In this document: one piece after another, positions 1 through 6,522 of the stretch
Layout of the letters: each line of letters opens with the position of its first letter
How positions within the stretch are numbered: the stretch's first letter is position 1
Source: JAZSNA01 sp045536135
Lineage (GTDB): Bacteria; Pseudomonadota; Alphaproteobacteria; CAAHEQ01; UBA3637
DNA length: 16,730 nucleotides
Direction: 5' to 3'
NCBI GenBank assembly: GCA_045536135.1
Contig: JAZSNA010000017.1
Span: forward strand, 1-16,730
Made by a program: the position numbers and the translations under genes
The notes under the pieces: generated by a model
Told to the model about the DNA's origin: nothing
Databases searched by the model: none
The model's input: the letters and a program-made list of their open reading frames with translations, nothing else

Positions 1-40
1 GTATTTTTGCGGTGATTTAAAACAATTTAAAATAAAAAAC

Positions 41-69
41 TTGACAATTCGTATAAAATAAGTCATTTT
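41..69 (+). promoter_or_regulatory. Possible promoter of ihfB-accD
   Basis: A perfect TTGACA -35 box lies at 41-46. The hexamer 17 bp downstream (64-69, CATTTT) is a poor -10, and the better-looking TATAAA at 52-57 is too close to pair with it. The -35 is convincing and the -10 is not, so the start of transcription is uncertain. Confidence 0.4.
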
Positions 70-94
70 AAACTTAACTTTTAGGAGAATTTAA

Positions 95-376
95 ATGAAA
101 AAATCAGAACTAGTCAAACGTATCAGAACTGCTAATCCACATTTAAGAAATTCAGATGTGACAGAGTTATTTGATATTATTTTTACAGAGATAACAAAGA
201 CACTTCGTAAAGGCGGACGGGTTGAATTGCGTGGATTTGGTGTTTTTGAAACTCGGGAACGTCGTTCAAGAATTGGTCGAAATCCCAAAACAGGTGCTTT
301 GGTTAATGTGCCGGTCAGACGTGTTCCGTTCTTTAAAGCCGGTAAAGTTTTAAGAAAAGTCCTTAATCAGAAATAA
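95..376 (+). CDS. ihfB: Integration host factor subunit beta
   Basis: This is a 93-residue DNA-bending protein of the HU/IHF family, a nucleoid protein that normally forms a heterodimer with IHF-alpha. The N-terminal helices (NPHLRNSDV near 14-22) and the motif VELRGFGVFE (43-52) are IHF-beta-like. GRNPKTG (61-67) is the beta-arm tip carrying the DNA-intercalating proline, and PFFKAGK (78-84) closes the family signature. The length is normal. AGGAG about 7 nt upstream supports the ATG at 95. accD starts 2 nt after the stop, so the two form one transcription unit. Many alphaproteobacteria have trp genes between ihfB and accD; none are present here. The beta rather than alpha assignment rests on the NPHL and VELRGFG signatures. 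Confidence 0.95.
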   Translation: MKKSELVKRIRTANPHLRNSDVTELFDIIFTEITKTLRKGGRVELRGFGVFETRERRSRIGRNPKTGALVNVPVRRVPFFKAGKVLRKVLNQK

Positions 377-378
377 AT

Positions 379-1218
379 ATGAATTGGATACGAAATCGTA
401 TTCGTCCGAAAATTAAAACGAATACACCCAAAGATGTTCCGGATAATTTATGGATTGCTTGTCCAAAATGCAAGCGAATGATATTTCATAAGGAACTACA
501 AGAAGTTAATTTCGTTTGTTCTGAATGCGGACATCATTTCCCTCTTGTTCCAATACAACGTTTGGATATGATTTTTGATGATGCGACTTATTCGGTTTTA
601 CAATTACCAAAAGTTAAAGAAGACCCCCTTCATTTTACCGATATAAAAAAATATACGGAACGTTTAAAAGAAGCTCGAAAAAAAACAGATCAAAGTGATG
701 CAATTATTATTGCTTTCGGAAAAATTGATGGCCGGGATTGTGTTGTCGGGGTGATGAATTTTGAATTTATGGGTGGCTCAATGGGAATGGCTGTGGGGGA
801 GGCTATTTTGTCTGCTGTTAATTTATCTATTTTACAACAGGCGCCTTTGATTTTATTTACAGCATCTGGTGGAGCTCGGATGCAAGAGGGGATTTTGTCT
901 TTGATGCAAATGCCACGAACAACACTGGCCTTGAAAATGTTAGCTGATAAAAAAATCCCATATATTTGTGTTTTGACAAATCCAACTGCCGGAGGGGTGA
1001 CCGCCTCTTTTGCAATGTTGGGGGATGTTATGATTTCGGAACCCGGTGCAACTGTCGCTTTTGCTGGACGGCGTGTGATTGAACAAACTGTTCGACAAAA
1101 ATTACCGGATGATTTCCAAACGGCGGAATATTTGTTAACTCACGGACAGGTTGATATGGTTATTCCTCGGTCGGAGTTGCGGAAATGTTTGATTCAGATT
1201 CTGAATCTGTTTTGTTAA
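379..1218 (+). CDS. accD: Acetyl-CoA carboxylase carboxyltransferase subunit beta
   Basis: AccD transfers the carboxyl group from carboxybiotin to acetyl-CoA to give malonyl-CoA, the first step of fatty-acid synthesis, working with AccA in the cytoplasm. The 279-residue protein has the N-terminal C4 zinc ribbon (C28, C31, C47, C50) and the crotonase-like core with the glycine-rich oxyanion segments GGSMGMAVGEA and ASGGARMQEG, followed by PTAGGVTASFAMLGD. It is slightly shorter than many homologues because it ends soon after the conserved LRKCLIQIL helix. There is no strong Shine-Dalgarno; the ATG is 2 nt after the ihfB stop, suggesting translational coupling. The last 59 bp overlap the 3' end of the convergent AAA+ gene, and both tails look genuine. 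folC, the usual downstream neighbour in alphaproteobacteria, is missing. Confidence 0.97.
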   Translation: MNWIRNRIRPKIKTNTPKDVPDNLWIACPKCKRMIFHKELQEVNFVCSECGHHFPLVPIQRLDMIFDDATYSVLQLPKVKEDPLHFTDIKKYTERLKEARKKTDQSDAIIIAFGKIDGRDCVVGVMNFEFMGGSMGMAVGEAILSAVNLSILQQAPLILFTASGGARMQEGILSLMQMPRTTLALKMLADKKIPYICVLTNPTAGGVTASFAMLGDVMISEPGATVAFAGRRVIEQTVRQKLPDDFQTAEYLLTHGQVDMVIPRSELRKCLIQILNLFC

Positions 1219-2917
1219 GCTTTTTCGCAAAAATTTGTAATTTCTTTTTATTCTCGGCTACGCCGATAAAAATATCTTGTTCGGGTAAAATTTTATCCTG
1301 CATAATCAAGAATGAAAGGGGATTTTCAACTTCATGTTGTATGAGCCTTTTTAAAGCCCGTACACCGAATTTAGATGTGAAAACCTCATCGACAAGCCAT
1401 AATTTAGCATCTTCGTTAACCGTGATATTATATCCGACGGCTTTGGCTCTTTTTAACAGTTTTCCCAAATGAATATCAACGATTTTTCGAAGGTCTTCTT
1501 CGTCTAATTGATGGAAAGATACGATGTCATCAATACGGTTTAAAAATTCCGGTCGGAAATAATTAGTTAAAGCCTCTACCCTTTGATAGCTGGGTAAGTC
1601 TGCACCGACGTTGGAGGTCATGATAACAATAGTGTTTCTAAAATCAACTGTTATACCTTTGGAATCGGTTAATCGTCCTTCATCAAGTACTTGTAATAAT
1701 AAGGTTAAAATATCCAAATGAGCTTTTTCAATTTCATCAAATAAAACAACTTGGAATGGTTTTAGGCGAACACTTTCCGTTAAAAGACCGCCCAATTCAA
1801 AACCCGGTGTTCCGGGAGGCGGACCAATTAAACGGGTGACGGATGATTTTTCCATGTATTCAGACATATCCAATCGCAAAAGGTTTGTTTCATCATTAAA
1901 CATAAAGTCCGCTAAAGATTTAGCCAACTCTGTTTTACCGGTTCCGGTTTTACCGATGAATAAGAATGAACCGATTGGACGGTTTGGGTCTTGAAGGCCG
2001 GATTTACTGCGGCGAAGGGCGTTTGCAACGACAACAACGGCATCATCTTGTCCGACAACTCGTTTTTTCATGATTTCTTCTGCAGAAGAAAGGCGTTTTT
2101 TGTCTTCGGTATCGACCTTGTCAACTGGAATACCCGTCCAGATTGATACAATGCGAGACAAATCGTGAAAAGTTAATTCCTTTTGTCCCTTGGATATGGC
2201 CAAAGCAGAAGCTTCGTCCAATAAATCATAGGCTTTTTCCGGAAAAGATCTTTGTTTGACATAACGGCCAGATAAGGCGGTTGCTGATTTGACCAGGTCT
2301 GATGAAATTGTTAAGTGATAATGTTCTTCAAGTTTTGATTTTAAATTATCGATAATTTCAACGGTATCTAATTCAGACGGTTCTTCCAAAAATACAGTTT
2401 GGAAAAGGTTTAAAATGGATTTATTTTCCTGCATATATTCGCGATAGGTGATTAAATCGCATTCTAAAATACATTGAATTGATCCGGATAATAGATTTAA
2501 ACGTAATAGCTTTCCGGCATCAATATTTTCCGGAAAAGCTTTAACACGACATAAAAAACTGACATCATCCAAATATAAAATTTGTTGTTTTGCAGATTTT
2601 TTAATTTCTCCAAATATCCCTTTGATAACATTCGTATATTCGGCGTTATTTGAAGTGCTTAAAATAATTTTAGCCAAATCAAGACCGATAATTTCTTTTC
2701 CTTTGAGTTCTTCGGGAGCTTCGGGTGAATTGATATATTGAACCAATCCCATTATTGTTGCTGTTTTTCCAACACCATGTCCACCAAAAACTAATGGGTT
2801 GAATTTGTCCTGTCTTAAAAGGATACGAGCCAATGTTTCAACTTCTTGACTTCGTCCGATGACTTGTCCGTATTCGGATGCAATTTGAGAATAATTTATA
2901 ATATATTCAGTATTCAT
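1160..2917 (-). CDS. Compact ClpB/ClpA-like AAA+ ATPase with degenerate first ring and altered pore loops
   Basis: This 585-residue protein has two AAA+ modules but neither the Clp N-domain nor the ClpB coiled-coil middle domain. D2 is closest to ClpB (GLQDPNRPIGSFLF near 307-320) and looks competent: Walker A GKTGTGKT (322-329), Walker B VVLFDE (390-395), sensor-1 TSN (434-436), Arg finger FLNR (R461) and sensor-2 GVR (518-520). D1 keeps Walker A GGHGVGKT (45-52), but Walker B ends in DD (117-118) and the sensor-1 and double-arginine motifs (ALERRFQ in ClpB, here ILNLFQ) are lost. The D2 pore loop GYVG is replaced by GTPG (369-372), and D1 has no KYRG loop. No IGL/IGF loop for ClpP is seen. 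The Shine-Dalgarno GGAG is 7-8 nt upstream. It shares a divergent control region with the LOG gene. Substrates are unknown; a remodelling or regulatory AAA+ role is an inference. Confidence 0.85.
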   Translation of the reverse strand: MNTEYIINYSQIASEYGQVIGRSQEVETLARILLRQDKFNPLVFGGHGVGKTATIMGLVQYINSPEAPEELKGKEIIGLDLAKIILSTSNNAEYTNVIKGIFGEIKKSAKQQILYLDDVSFLCRVKAFPENIDAGKLLRLNLLSGSIQCILECDLITYREYMQENKSILNLFQTVFLEEPSELDTVEIIDNLKSKLEEHYHLTISSDLVKSATALSGRYVKQRSFPEKAYDLLDEASALAISKGQKELTFHDLSRIVSIWTGIPVDKVDTEDKKRLSSAEEIMKKRVVGQDDAVVVVANALRRSKSGLQDPNRPIGSFLFIGKTGTGKTELAKSLADFMFNDETNLLRLDMSEYMEKSSVTRLIGPPPGTPGFELGGLLTESVRLKPFQVVLFDEIEKAHLDILTLLLQVLDEGRLTDSKGITVDFRNTIVIMTSNVGADLPSYQRVEALTNYFRPEFLNRIDDIVSFHQLDEEDLRKIVDIHLGKLLKRAKAVGYNITVNEDAKLWLVDEVFTSKFGVRALKRLIQHEVENPLSFLIMQDKILPEQDIFIGVAENKKKLQIFAKKLNKTDSESESNISATPTEE

Positions 2918-2929
2918 TTAAAAACTCCC

Positions 2930-2958
2930 TTGTTTTTGTATTATAAATGATGTATTAT
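2930..2958 (+). promoter_or_regulatory. Promoter of the LOG-family gene
   Basis: TTGTTT (2930-2935), a 17-bp spacer and TATTAT (2953-2958) form a sigma70-type promoter about 28 nt upstream of the ATG. It overlaps the divergent -10 box of the AAA+ gene. Confidence 0.6.
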
Positions 2959-2968
2959 TAACAAAAGA
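2940..2968 (-). promoter_or_regulatory. Candidate promoter of the AAA+ ATPase gene
   Basis: On the minus strand a perfect TATAAT -10 box covers 2940-2945, with a weak TCTTTT -35 at 2963-2968 (17-bp spacer). It overlaps the plus-strand promoter, so the two genes may compete for RNA polymerase. Confidence 0.45.
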
Positions 2969-2986
2969 TTAAAAGGAGGGTGGAAA

Positions 2987-3592
2987 ATGATAAAAAATAT
3001 AACTGTTTTTGGAAGTGCTTCCAAGCAAATGAATAAAAAGTATTGCAAAGATTCTTATCGTTTCGGTCAGATTATCGGCGAAAACAATATGAGATTAATT
3101 TTTGGAATTGGTGATAATGGTCTAATGGGCGAGGTTTTCAGAGGGGCTTTGAGTCGGGGGGCTAAAATACGTGGGATTACGACTCGAAAGCTTTTGAAAT
3201 TACAATGCGAAAACCCGAAATTATTTAAAAAGGACGAAAAGAAGATTGTACCGAACCTTGCTAAACGGAAACAAATGATGTTTCGAGAGGGAGATGTTAT
3301 GGTGATTTTGCCCGGCGGTTGGGGAACTGTGGATGAGTTTTCCGATTATGCCGTCAGTTTGCAGGTTAAGGGTTTGACTTGGAATCCGTTTAAAAAGAAA
3401 ACATTTAAAAAACCGGTTGTTTTTTTAAATACACTTGGTTTTTGGGATGGGTTAAAGGATTTATTGGCTACAATGAAAAAGGCTGGTGCTTTGAATGAAG
3501 ATAAACTGGATTTTGTCGAATTTGTTGAAAAGCCTGAAGATATTATACCGGTTGCAACGGAATTGTGGCACAAATTAAAGGGTACGAAGTAA
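2987..3592 (+). CDS. LOG-family protein (TIGR00730-type, putative nucleoside 5'-monophosphate phosphoribohydrolase)
   Basis: LOG proteins cleave the N-glycosidic bond of AMP or cytokinin riboside monophosphates with a Rossmann-like fold. The 201-residue protein starts with beta-strand ITVFGSAS (5-12), has the phosphate-binding stretch IFGIGDNGLMGEV (38-50), the catalytic Arg-Lys (R94, K95) and the diagnostic PGGxGTxxE motif as PGGWGTVDE (109-117). It is full length. AAAGGAGG lies just upstream of the ATG, so the start is firm. It is a single gene between a divergent AAA+ gene and a terminator shared with tRNA-Ser. In bacteria without a host plant the true substrate is usually unknown, so only the family is claimed. 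Confidence 0.9.
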   Translation: MIKNITVFGSASKQMNKKYCKDSYRFGQIIGENNMRLIFGIGDNGLMGEVFRGALSRGAKIRGITTRKLLKLQCENPKLFKKDEKKIVPNLAKRKQMMFREGDVMVILPGGWGTVDEFSDYAVSLQVKGLTWNPFKKKTFKKPVVFLNTLGFWDGLKDLLATMKKAGALNEDKLDFVEFVEKPEDIIPVATELWHKLKGTK

Positions 3593-3597
3593 TAAAG

Positions 3598-3625
3598 AAA
3601 ACGCCGATAAAATCGGCGTTTTTAT
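3598..3625. terminator. Bidirectional intrinsic terminator between the LOG gene and tRNA-Ser
   Basis: The arms AACGCCGAT (3600-3608) and ATCGGCGTT (3612-3620) close a 3-nt loop. A T-rich tract follows on the plus strand, and TTTTCTTT follows on the minus strand. It can end both the LOG transcript and the convergent tRNA transcript. Confidence 0.85.
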
Positions 3626-3626
3626 T

Positions 3627-3714
3627 TGGCGGATGGGGAGAGATTCGAACTCCCGGAGGGTTGCCCCTCAACGGTTTTCAAGACCGCCGCAATCGACCAC
3701 TCTGCCACCCATCC
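3627..3714 (-). tRNA. tRNA-Ser, anticodon UGA
   Basis: Read on the minus strand, the acceptor stem GGATGGG (3714-3708) pairs with CCCATCC (3637-3631), followed by discriminator G and an encoded CCA (3629-3627). The T-arm holds GTTCGAATC. A long GC-rich variable arm (GAGGGGCAACCCTC) marks a class II tRNA, and the loop CTTGAAA places anticodon TGA at 3680-3678. This is tRNA-Ser reading UCN codons. In Enterobacteria this tRNA carries a 5-oxyacetic acid uridine at position 34, whose hydroxylation can be made by TrhP, also encoded in this window. Confidence 0.95.
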
Positions 3715-3730
3715 TGAAATGACATTAGGT

Positions 3731-3759
3731 AAGATATACGATTCTGAAATAAAAAGCAA
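3731..3759 (-). promoter_or_regulatory. Promoter of tRNA-Ser
   Basis: On the minus strand TTGCTT (3759-3754), a 17-bp spacer and TATCTT (3736-3731) precede the tRNA 5' end by about 16 nt, a normal distance for a tRNA promoter. Confidence 0.5.
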
Positions 3760-4011
3760 GAACTTTTTTACCTGTTTAAATAAAAGTATATAACAGATTA
3801 TTTTAAAAGGATTTTATTGATAAAAAACAACACTTCGATTAATTAAAAAATATCATCAAAAAAACCTTGGTTTTTTGCAAGCATTTTTTTTTACAATTTA
3901 AATATTTTTTTTCTTTTTTTTCAAAAAACTTATTTTTTCATTTTTCGCCTTTTTGAATTTCAAAAAAAACCAAGGTTTTTTTGGGGGGAATTTTCAAATA
4001 ATAATGATTTA
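3760..4011. other. AT-rich gene-free spacer with homopolymer runs
   Basis: No ORF with a ribosome-binding site is visible between the tRNA promoter and the LRR-gene promoter. The stretch is extremely A/T-rich with many A and T runs, and holds the inverted repeat listed separately plus a G6 run at 3983-3988. No known RNA family or attachment site is recognised. Confidence 0.6.
3857..3983. repeat. Long-spaced inverted repeat built on A-runs, CCTTGG/CCAAGG and T-runs
   Basis: The left arm (3857-3877) and the right arm (3961-3983) are reverse complements apart from two extra A residues in the right arm. The 83-bp spacer is nearly pure A/T. Each arm is also a small self-dyad (A-run, CC, GG, T-run), so each could act alone as a weak bidirectional terminator. 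The repeat lies between two divergent promoters and outside any recognised transcript. It could be a terminator pair, a cruciform or the trace of a small mobile element; the sequence does not decide. Confidence 0.6.
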
Positions 4012-4040
4012 TTGACTTTTTAATCCATTTATGATAGAAT
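4012..4040 (+). promoter_or_regulatory. Promoter of the LRR-like gene
   Basis: TTGACT (4012-4017), a 17-bp spacer and TAGAAT (4035-4040) make a near-consensus sigma70-type promoter 24 nt before the ATG, with AAGGGG as ribosome-binding site in between. Confidence 0.7.
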
Positions 4041-4064
4041 TTACACAGTTAAAAGGGGTATATA

Positions 4065-4655
4065 ATGAATATCGATAACAAATTTTTATTTAATTTTACG
4101 GATACAGAAAAAGAAGATTTTCGGCAACAACAAGATTATAAAACTTTTTGTCAAACCCAATACAAATATAATATTAATAACGACGGACAAGTAAAAAATA
4201 CAACATCTGATTTGGAAATCAAATATATAACCAATCGAATTGCTTTAAATGACGACAACTTAATCTCTTTATCGTTAAATAATATAAAATTAGATGAAGA
4301 ACAATTAACAAATTTAGCCAACGCTTTTAAAAAAAATTCAAATTGTCTGTTTATTGATTTATCCGGTTCCGATGTTTCGGAAAAGGGAATGGAAAGATTG
4401 GCTGTGGCATTATCGGATAAACCGATTAAACAGATTAACTTAAAAAACATAAATCCGCATACCGCTATAAAACCGTTTATTCAACAAAAATTAAGTCAAA
4501 GAAATGAATGGTTGCTTTTATCTTTTGACCACAATCCTTTAACGGAAAGCCTATTATCCGGACAATTACAAAGAAAAGGGATTGTTATCGTCTCTCGTCA
4601 AAAGTCACCTCTATCATTATGGCAAAAATTGGTGAATAAAATCAAATCGATATAA
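4065..4655 (+). CDS. Small leucine-rich-repeat protein, ribonuclease-inhibitor-like
   Basis: This 196-residue protein is not a recognised orthologue. Residues 67-94 (LISLSLNNIKL then an amphipathic helix) and 95-120 (LFIDLSGSDV then a helix) are two consecutive repeats of 26-28 residues, with a third partial one from 121 (IKQINLKNIN). The L-x-x-L-x-L strand followed by an alpha-helix is the ribonuclease-inhibitor type of LRR, common in eukaryotic proteins and in effectors of host-associated bacteria. The N-terminal 60 residues are polar and Asn/Gln-rich. The C-terminus is basic (LWQKLVNKIKSI). No signal peptide or membrane segment is visible. AAGGGG and a strong promoter support expression. 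Its stop directly abuts the stop of the convergent kinase-like gene. A binding or effector role is an inference. Confidence 0.8.
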   Translation: MNIDNKFLFNFTDTEKEDFRQQQDYKTFCQTQYKYNINNDGQVKNTTSDLEIKYITNRIALNDDNLISLSLNNIKLDEEQLTNLANAFKKNSNCLFIDLSGSDVSEKGMERLAVALSDKPIKQINLKNINPHTAIKPFIQQKLSQRNEWLLLSFDHNPLTESLLSGQLQRKGIVIVSRQKSPLSLWQKLVNKIKSI

Positions 4656-4964
4656 TTATTGATAACTGAGTTCCCGATTCCCGATTCGTTTAAACTCTTT
4701 ATGAAAGGCTACCTTATGTGGCTGGATATTTTTGATTGAGGATAAAAGTTCTTTGATATTTTTTTGATCATCCAAAAAAGTACGTTGGATTTCCGGCATT
4801 AAGTTTTGTGATTTTAATTCTTGCAATAAATGACGACTAATACGCATAGTGAATTGGGGAGAAGTATGAATCTTATAAACAACAGCCTCGCTCCCTTGCC
4901 CTAATGGATTATCCGATAACGCCATTGACAGTTCCACATTGGATGGTAATTCGCTTTTTATCAT
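4656..4964 (-). CDS. Hypothetical 102-residue protein with a kinase-like glycine-rich loop
   Basis: No family is certain. Residues 21-31 (LGQGSEAVVYK) match the glycine-rich nucleotide-binding loop of protein kinases (G-x-G-x-x-x-x-V-Y). A beta-strand FTMRIS (38-43) follows, where the conserved Lys of VAIK would be Arg41. The rest is charged and helical. There is no HRD or DFG motif, so this is at most an N-lobe: a truncated or degenerate kinase, or a small protein that kept the loop. The gene is well supported, with a Shine-Dalgarno AAAGGAAA and the promoter TTGAAA-N17-TATAAG upstream. Its stop abuts the stop of the LRR gene with no gap. It may be a partner of that gene, but orientation alone does not prove it. 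Confidence 0.7.
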   Translation of the reverse strand: MIKSELPSNVELSMALSDNPLGQGSEAVVYKIHTSPQFTMRISRHLLQELKSQNLMPEIQRTFLDDQKNIKELLSSIKNIQPHKVAFHKEFKRIGNRELSYQ

Positions 4965-4988
4965 AAAACTTTCCTTTACTGTCTGTCA

Positions 4989-5017
4989 CTTATACCACAA
5001 AATAAAAAAAATTTCAA
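4989..5017 (-). promoter_or_regulatory. Promoter of the 102-residue gene
   Basis: On the minus strand TTGAAA (5017-5012), a 17-bp spacer and TATAAG (4994-4989) precede AAAGGA and the ATG. It lies back to back with the fsa promoter, separated by a C7 run (5019-5025). Confidence 0.65.
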
Positions 5018-5025
5018 TCCCCCCC

Positions 5026-5053
5026 TTGCCAAGTGAAAAGTTTTGAGTATAAT
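5026..5053 (+). promoter_or_regulatory. Promoter of the fructose-6-phosphate aldolase gene
   Basis: TTGCCA (5026-5031), a 16-bp spacer and a perfect TATAAT (5048-5053) lie 29 nt before the ATG, with AAAGGA as ribosome-binding site. Confidence 0.65.
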
Positions 5054-5082
5054 ACGGCGGTGTTTTATGAAAGGAATAGAAA

Positions 5083-5757
5083 ATGTTATATCTTTTAGAT
5101 ACGGCAAATTTAAATGAAATTAAAAAGTGTATAGATACATTCCCCATTTCAGGGGTGACAACAAATCCGACAATTATCAGTCAGGAAAAAAGGGATTTTT
5201 TTAATATCTTAAAGGAAATTCGAGCCTTAATCGGTGATAAAATGTTACATGTTCAGGCATTAGGAAATACTTTGGATGAAATTATCAAAGATGCTCATAC
5301 ATTGCAAGACAAAATCGGCGGAAATTTATATATTAAAATTCCCGTCACAACAGCTGGTTTTAAGGCAATGAAGCAATTAAAAAAAGAGGGTTTTAAAATT
5401 ACGGCAACTGCAATATATACACCGGGACAAGCTTTATTAGCCGCCAATTGTGGGGCGGATTTTACAGCACCGTATGTTAATCGAATTGATAACATCAGCG
5501 GTATGGGTGTCAGCGTTGTTTCCATGATTGTTGATTTATTCAACCTACACAATTTACCTACCAAGGTTTTAGCCGCTTCTTTCAAGAATGTTCAACAGGT
5601 TCATGAAGTATCCTTATCCGGATGTCAATCCGTGACCGTCACACCGGACATGATGTGGAAAATTGCGGAACATCCGCTGACCGACATGTCGGTAGAACAA
5701 TTTGAAAAAGATTGGCAAAGTGTATACGGAATGGGTAAGAAAATATATAACCTATAA
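5083..5757 (+). CDS. fsa: Fructose-6-phosphate aldolase / transaldolase-like protein (FSA/TalC family)
   Basis: The 224-residue protein is a single TIM barrel of the small transaldolase family. FSA reversibly splits fructose 6-phosphate to dihydroxyacetone and glyceraldehyde 3-phosphate, while close relatives act as transaldolases of the pentose-phosphate pathway. Schiff-base Lys85 (YIKIPVT) and Tyr131 (APYVNRID) fall at exactly the positions known in E. coli FsaA, and GVTTNPTII (24-32) and VLAASFKN are conserved. Tyr131 favours aldolase over transaldolase activity. The length is normal. The start is set by AAAGGA. It is monocistronic, with its own promoter and terminator. In a reduced genome it may stand in for a classical transaldolase; that point is inferred. 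Confidence 0.93.
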   Translation: MLYLLDTANLNEIKKCIDTFPISGVTTNPTIISQEKRDFFNILKEIRALIGDKMLHVQALGNTLDEIIKDAHTLQDKIGGNLYIKIPVTTAGFKAMKQLKKEGFKITATAIYTPGQALLAANCGADFTAPYVNRIDNISGMGVSVVSMIVDLFNLHNLPTKVLAASFKNVQQVHEVSLSGCQSVTVTPDMMWKIAEHPLTDMSVEQFEKDWQSVYGMGKKIYNL

Positions 5758-5784
5758 AAAAAGGCGGTTTATCCGCCTTTTTTT
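5758..5784 (+). terminator. Intrinsic terminator of fsa
   Basis: GGCGG (5763-5767) pairs with CCGCC (5773-5777) across a 5-nt loop. The stem is extended by A/T pairs and a T7 run follows. It begins right after the stop codon. Confidence 0.85.
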
Positions 5785-5785
5785 A

Positions 5786-5814
5786 TTTACTTTATAACAT
5801 AACTTTTATACAAT
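5786..5814 (+). promoter_or_regulatory. Promoter of the TraX-like gene, predicted leaderless
   Basis: TTTACT (5786-5791), a 17-bp spacer and TACAAT (5809-5814) end 7 nt before the ATG. Transcription would start at or next to the initiation codon. No Shine-Dalgarno is present. Confidence 0.5.
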
Positions 5815-5821
5815 TCATCAG

Positions 5822-6490
5822 ATGAAAAAAGTTAATTCGGATATCTTAAAAATTTTGGCATTATTGACAATGACATTGGATCATTGGGCATTTATTTTCG
5901 GAAAAGATTTTTGGATAAGAGGAACTATCGGTCGAACAGCCTTTCCAATCTTTTCTTTTTTACTTGTTCATCATTTGATACAAAAACAATGTTATGTGAA
6001 ATATATCAAAAGACTTTCTTTTTTCGGTTTTTTGACAATGATTTTATTAATGCCTTTTCAATCATTTTTACCTTTTAATATTCTGCTATTCTTTTTAATT
6101 ATCGTTTTATTTTTCCAATTATATTCCAAAGTTTTTATTCATGAAACAGGCATTGAAAAATGGATTTTATATATAACATCTTTCATTGTCTTTTCATTTT
6201 TATCTTTTTTATTCAGCTATGGCATTTGGGGTTTTTTATATATCTTACTATTATGGAACTATCTGAAAAAAAGGAATTTTCAAAAAGGCTTTTTTTTACT
6301 GATTTCTTCTTTCTTTTTAAATTTTAATCCAATCAATCAATATGCCGGTATATTTTCGCTTTTAACAACACTTTTTTTAATAAATACCGATTTAAATTAT
6401 AACGGGAAAAGATTTTTAAAACGGTGGTGGATATTTTACTTATATTTTCCACTTCACCTGCTTATATTATATTTATTTAAACAAATATAA
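5822..6490 (+). CDS. TraX-family multi-pass membrane protein
   Basis: This 222-residue protein is very hydrophobic with about seven membrane segments. The family signature is seen in LKILALLTMTLDHWAFIFG near the N-terminus, IGRTAFPIFSFLLV (36-49) and FYLYFPLHLLILYL near the C-terminus. The last matches the conserved aromatic-Pro-Leu-His block. TraX was first named for acetylation of F-pilin, and the fold belongs to the wider membrane acyltransferase group. Most chromosomal copies, as here, have no conjugation genes nearby and no known substrate. The ATG lacks a Shine-Dalgarno but sits 7 nt after a -10 box, suggesting a leaderless transcript. The gene is followed by a strong hairpin shared with the convergent 62-residue gene. 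The family call is firm; acetyltransferase activity is inferred. Confidence 0.87.
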   Translation: MKKVNSDILKILALLTMTLDHWAFIFGKDFWIRGTIGRTAFPIFSFLLVHHLIQKQCYVKYIKRLSFFGFLTMILLMPFQSFLPFNILLFFLIIVLFFQLYSKVFIHETGIEKWILYITSFIVFSFLSFLFSYGIWGFLYILLLWNYLKKRNFQKGFFLLISSFFLNFNPINQYAGIFSLLTTLFLINTDLNYNGKRFLKRWWIFYLYFPLHLLILYLFKQI

Positions 6491-6518
6491 AAAAAGTCCC
6501 GATCATCGGGACTTTTAA
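6490..6518. terminator. Bidirectional terminator between the TraX-like and 62-residue genes
   Basis: AAAAGTCCCG (6492-6501) pairs with CGGGACTTTT (6507-6516) around ATCAT. T-rich tracts follow on both strands (TTTT on plus, a run of seven T on minus), so it can end both convergent transcripts. Confidence 0.85.
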
Positions 6519-6522
6519 AATA

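Noticed and set aside
1254..1266. Small hairpin TCGGC-TAC-GCCGA just after the accD stop
   Set aside because: It is only 5 bp, has no T-run on either strand and lies inside the coding region of the AAA+ gene, so it is not a convincing terminator.
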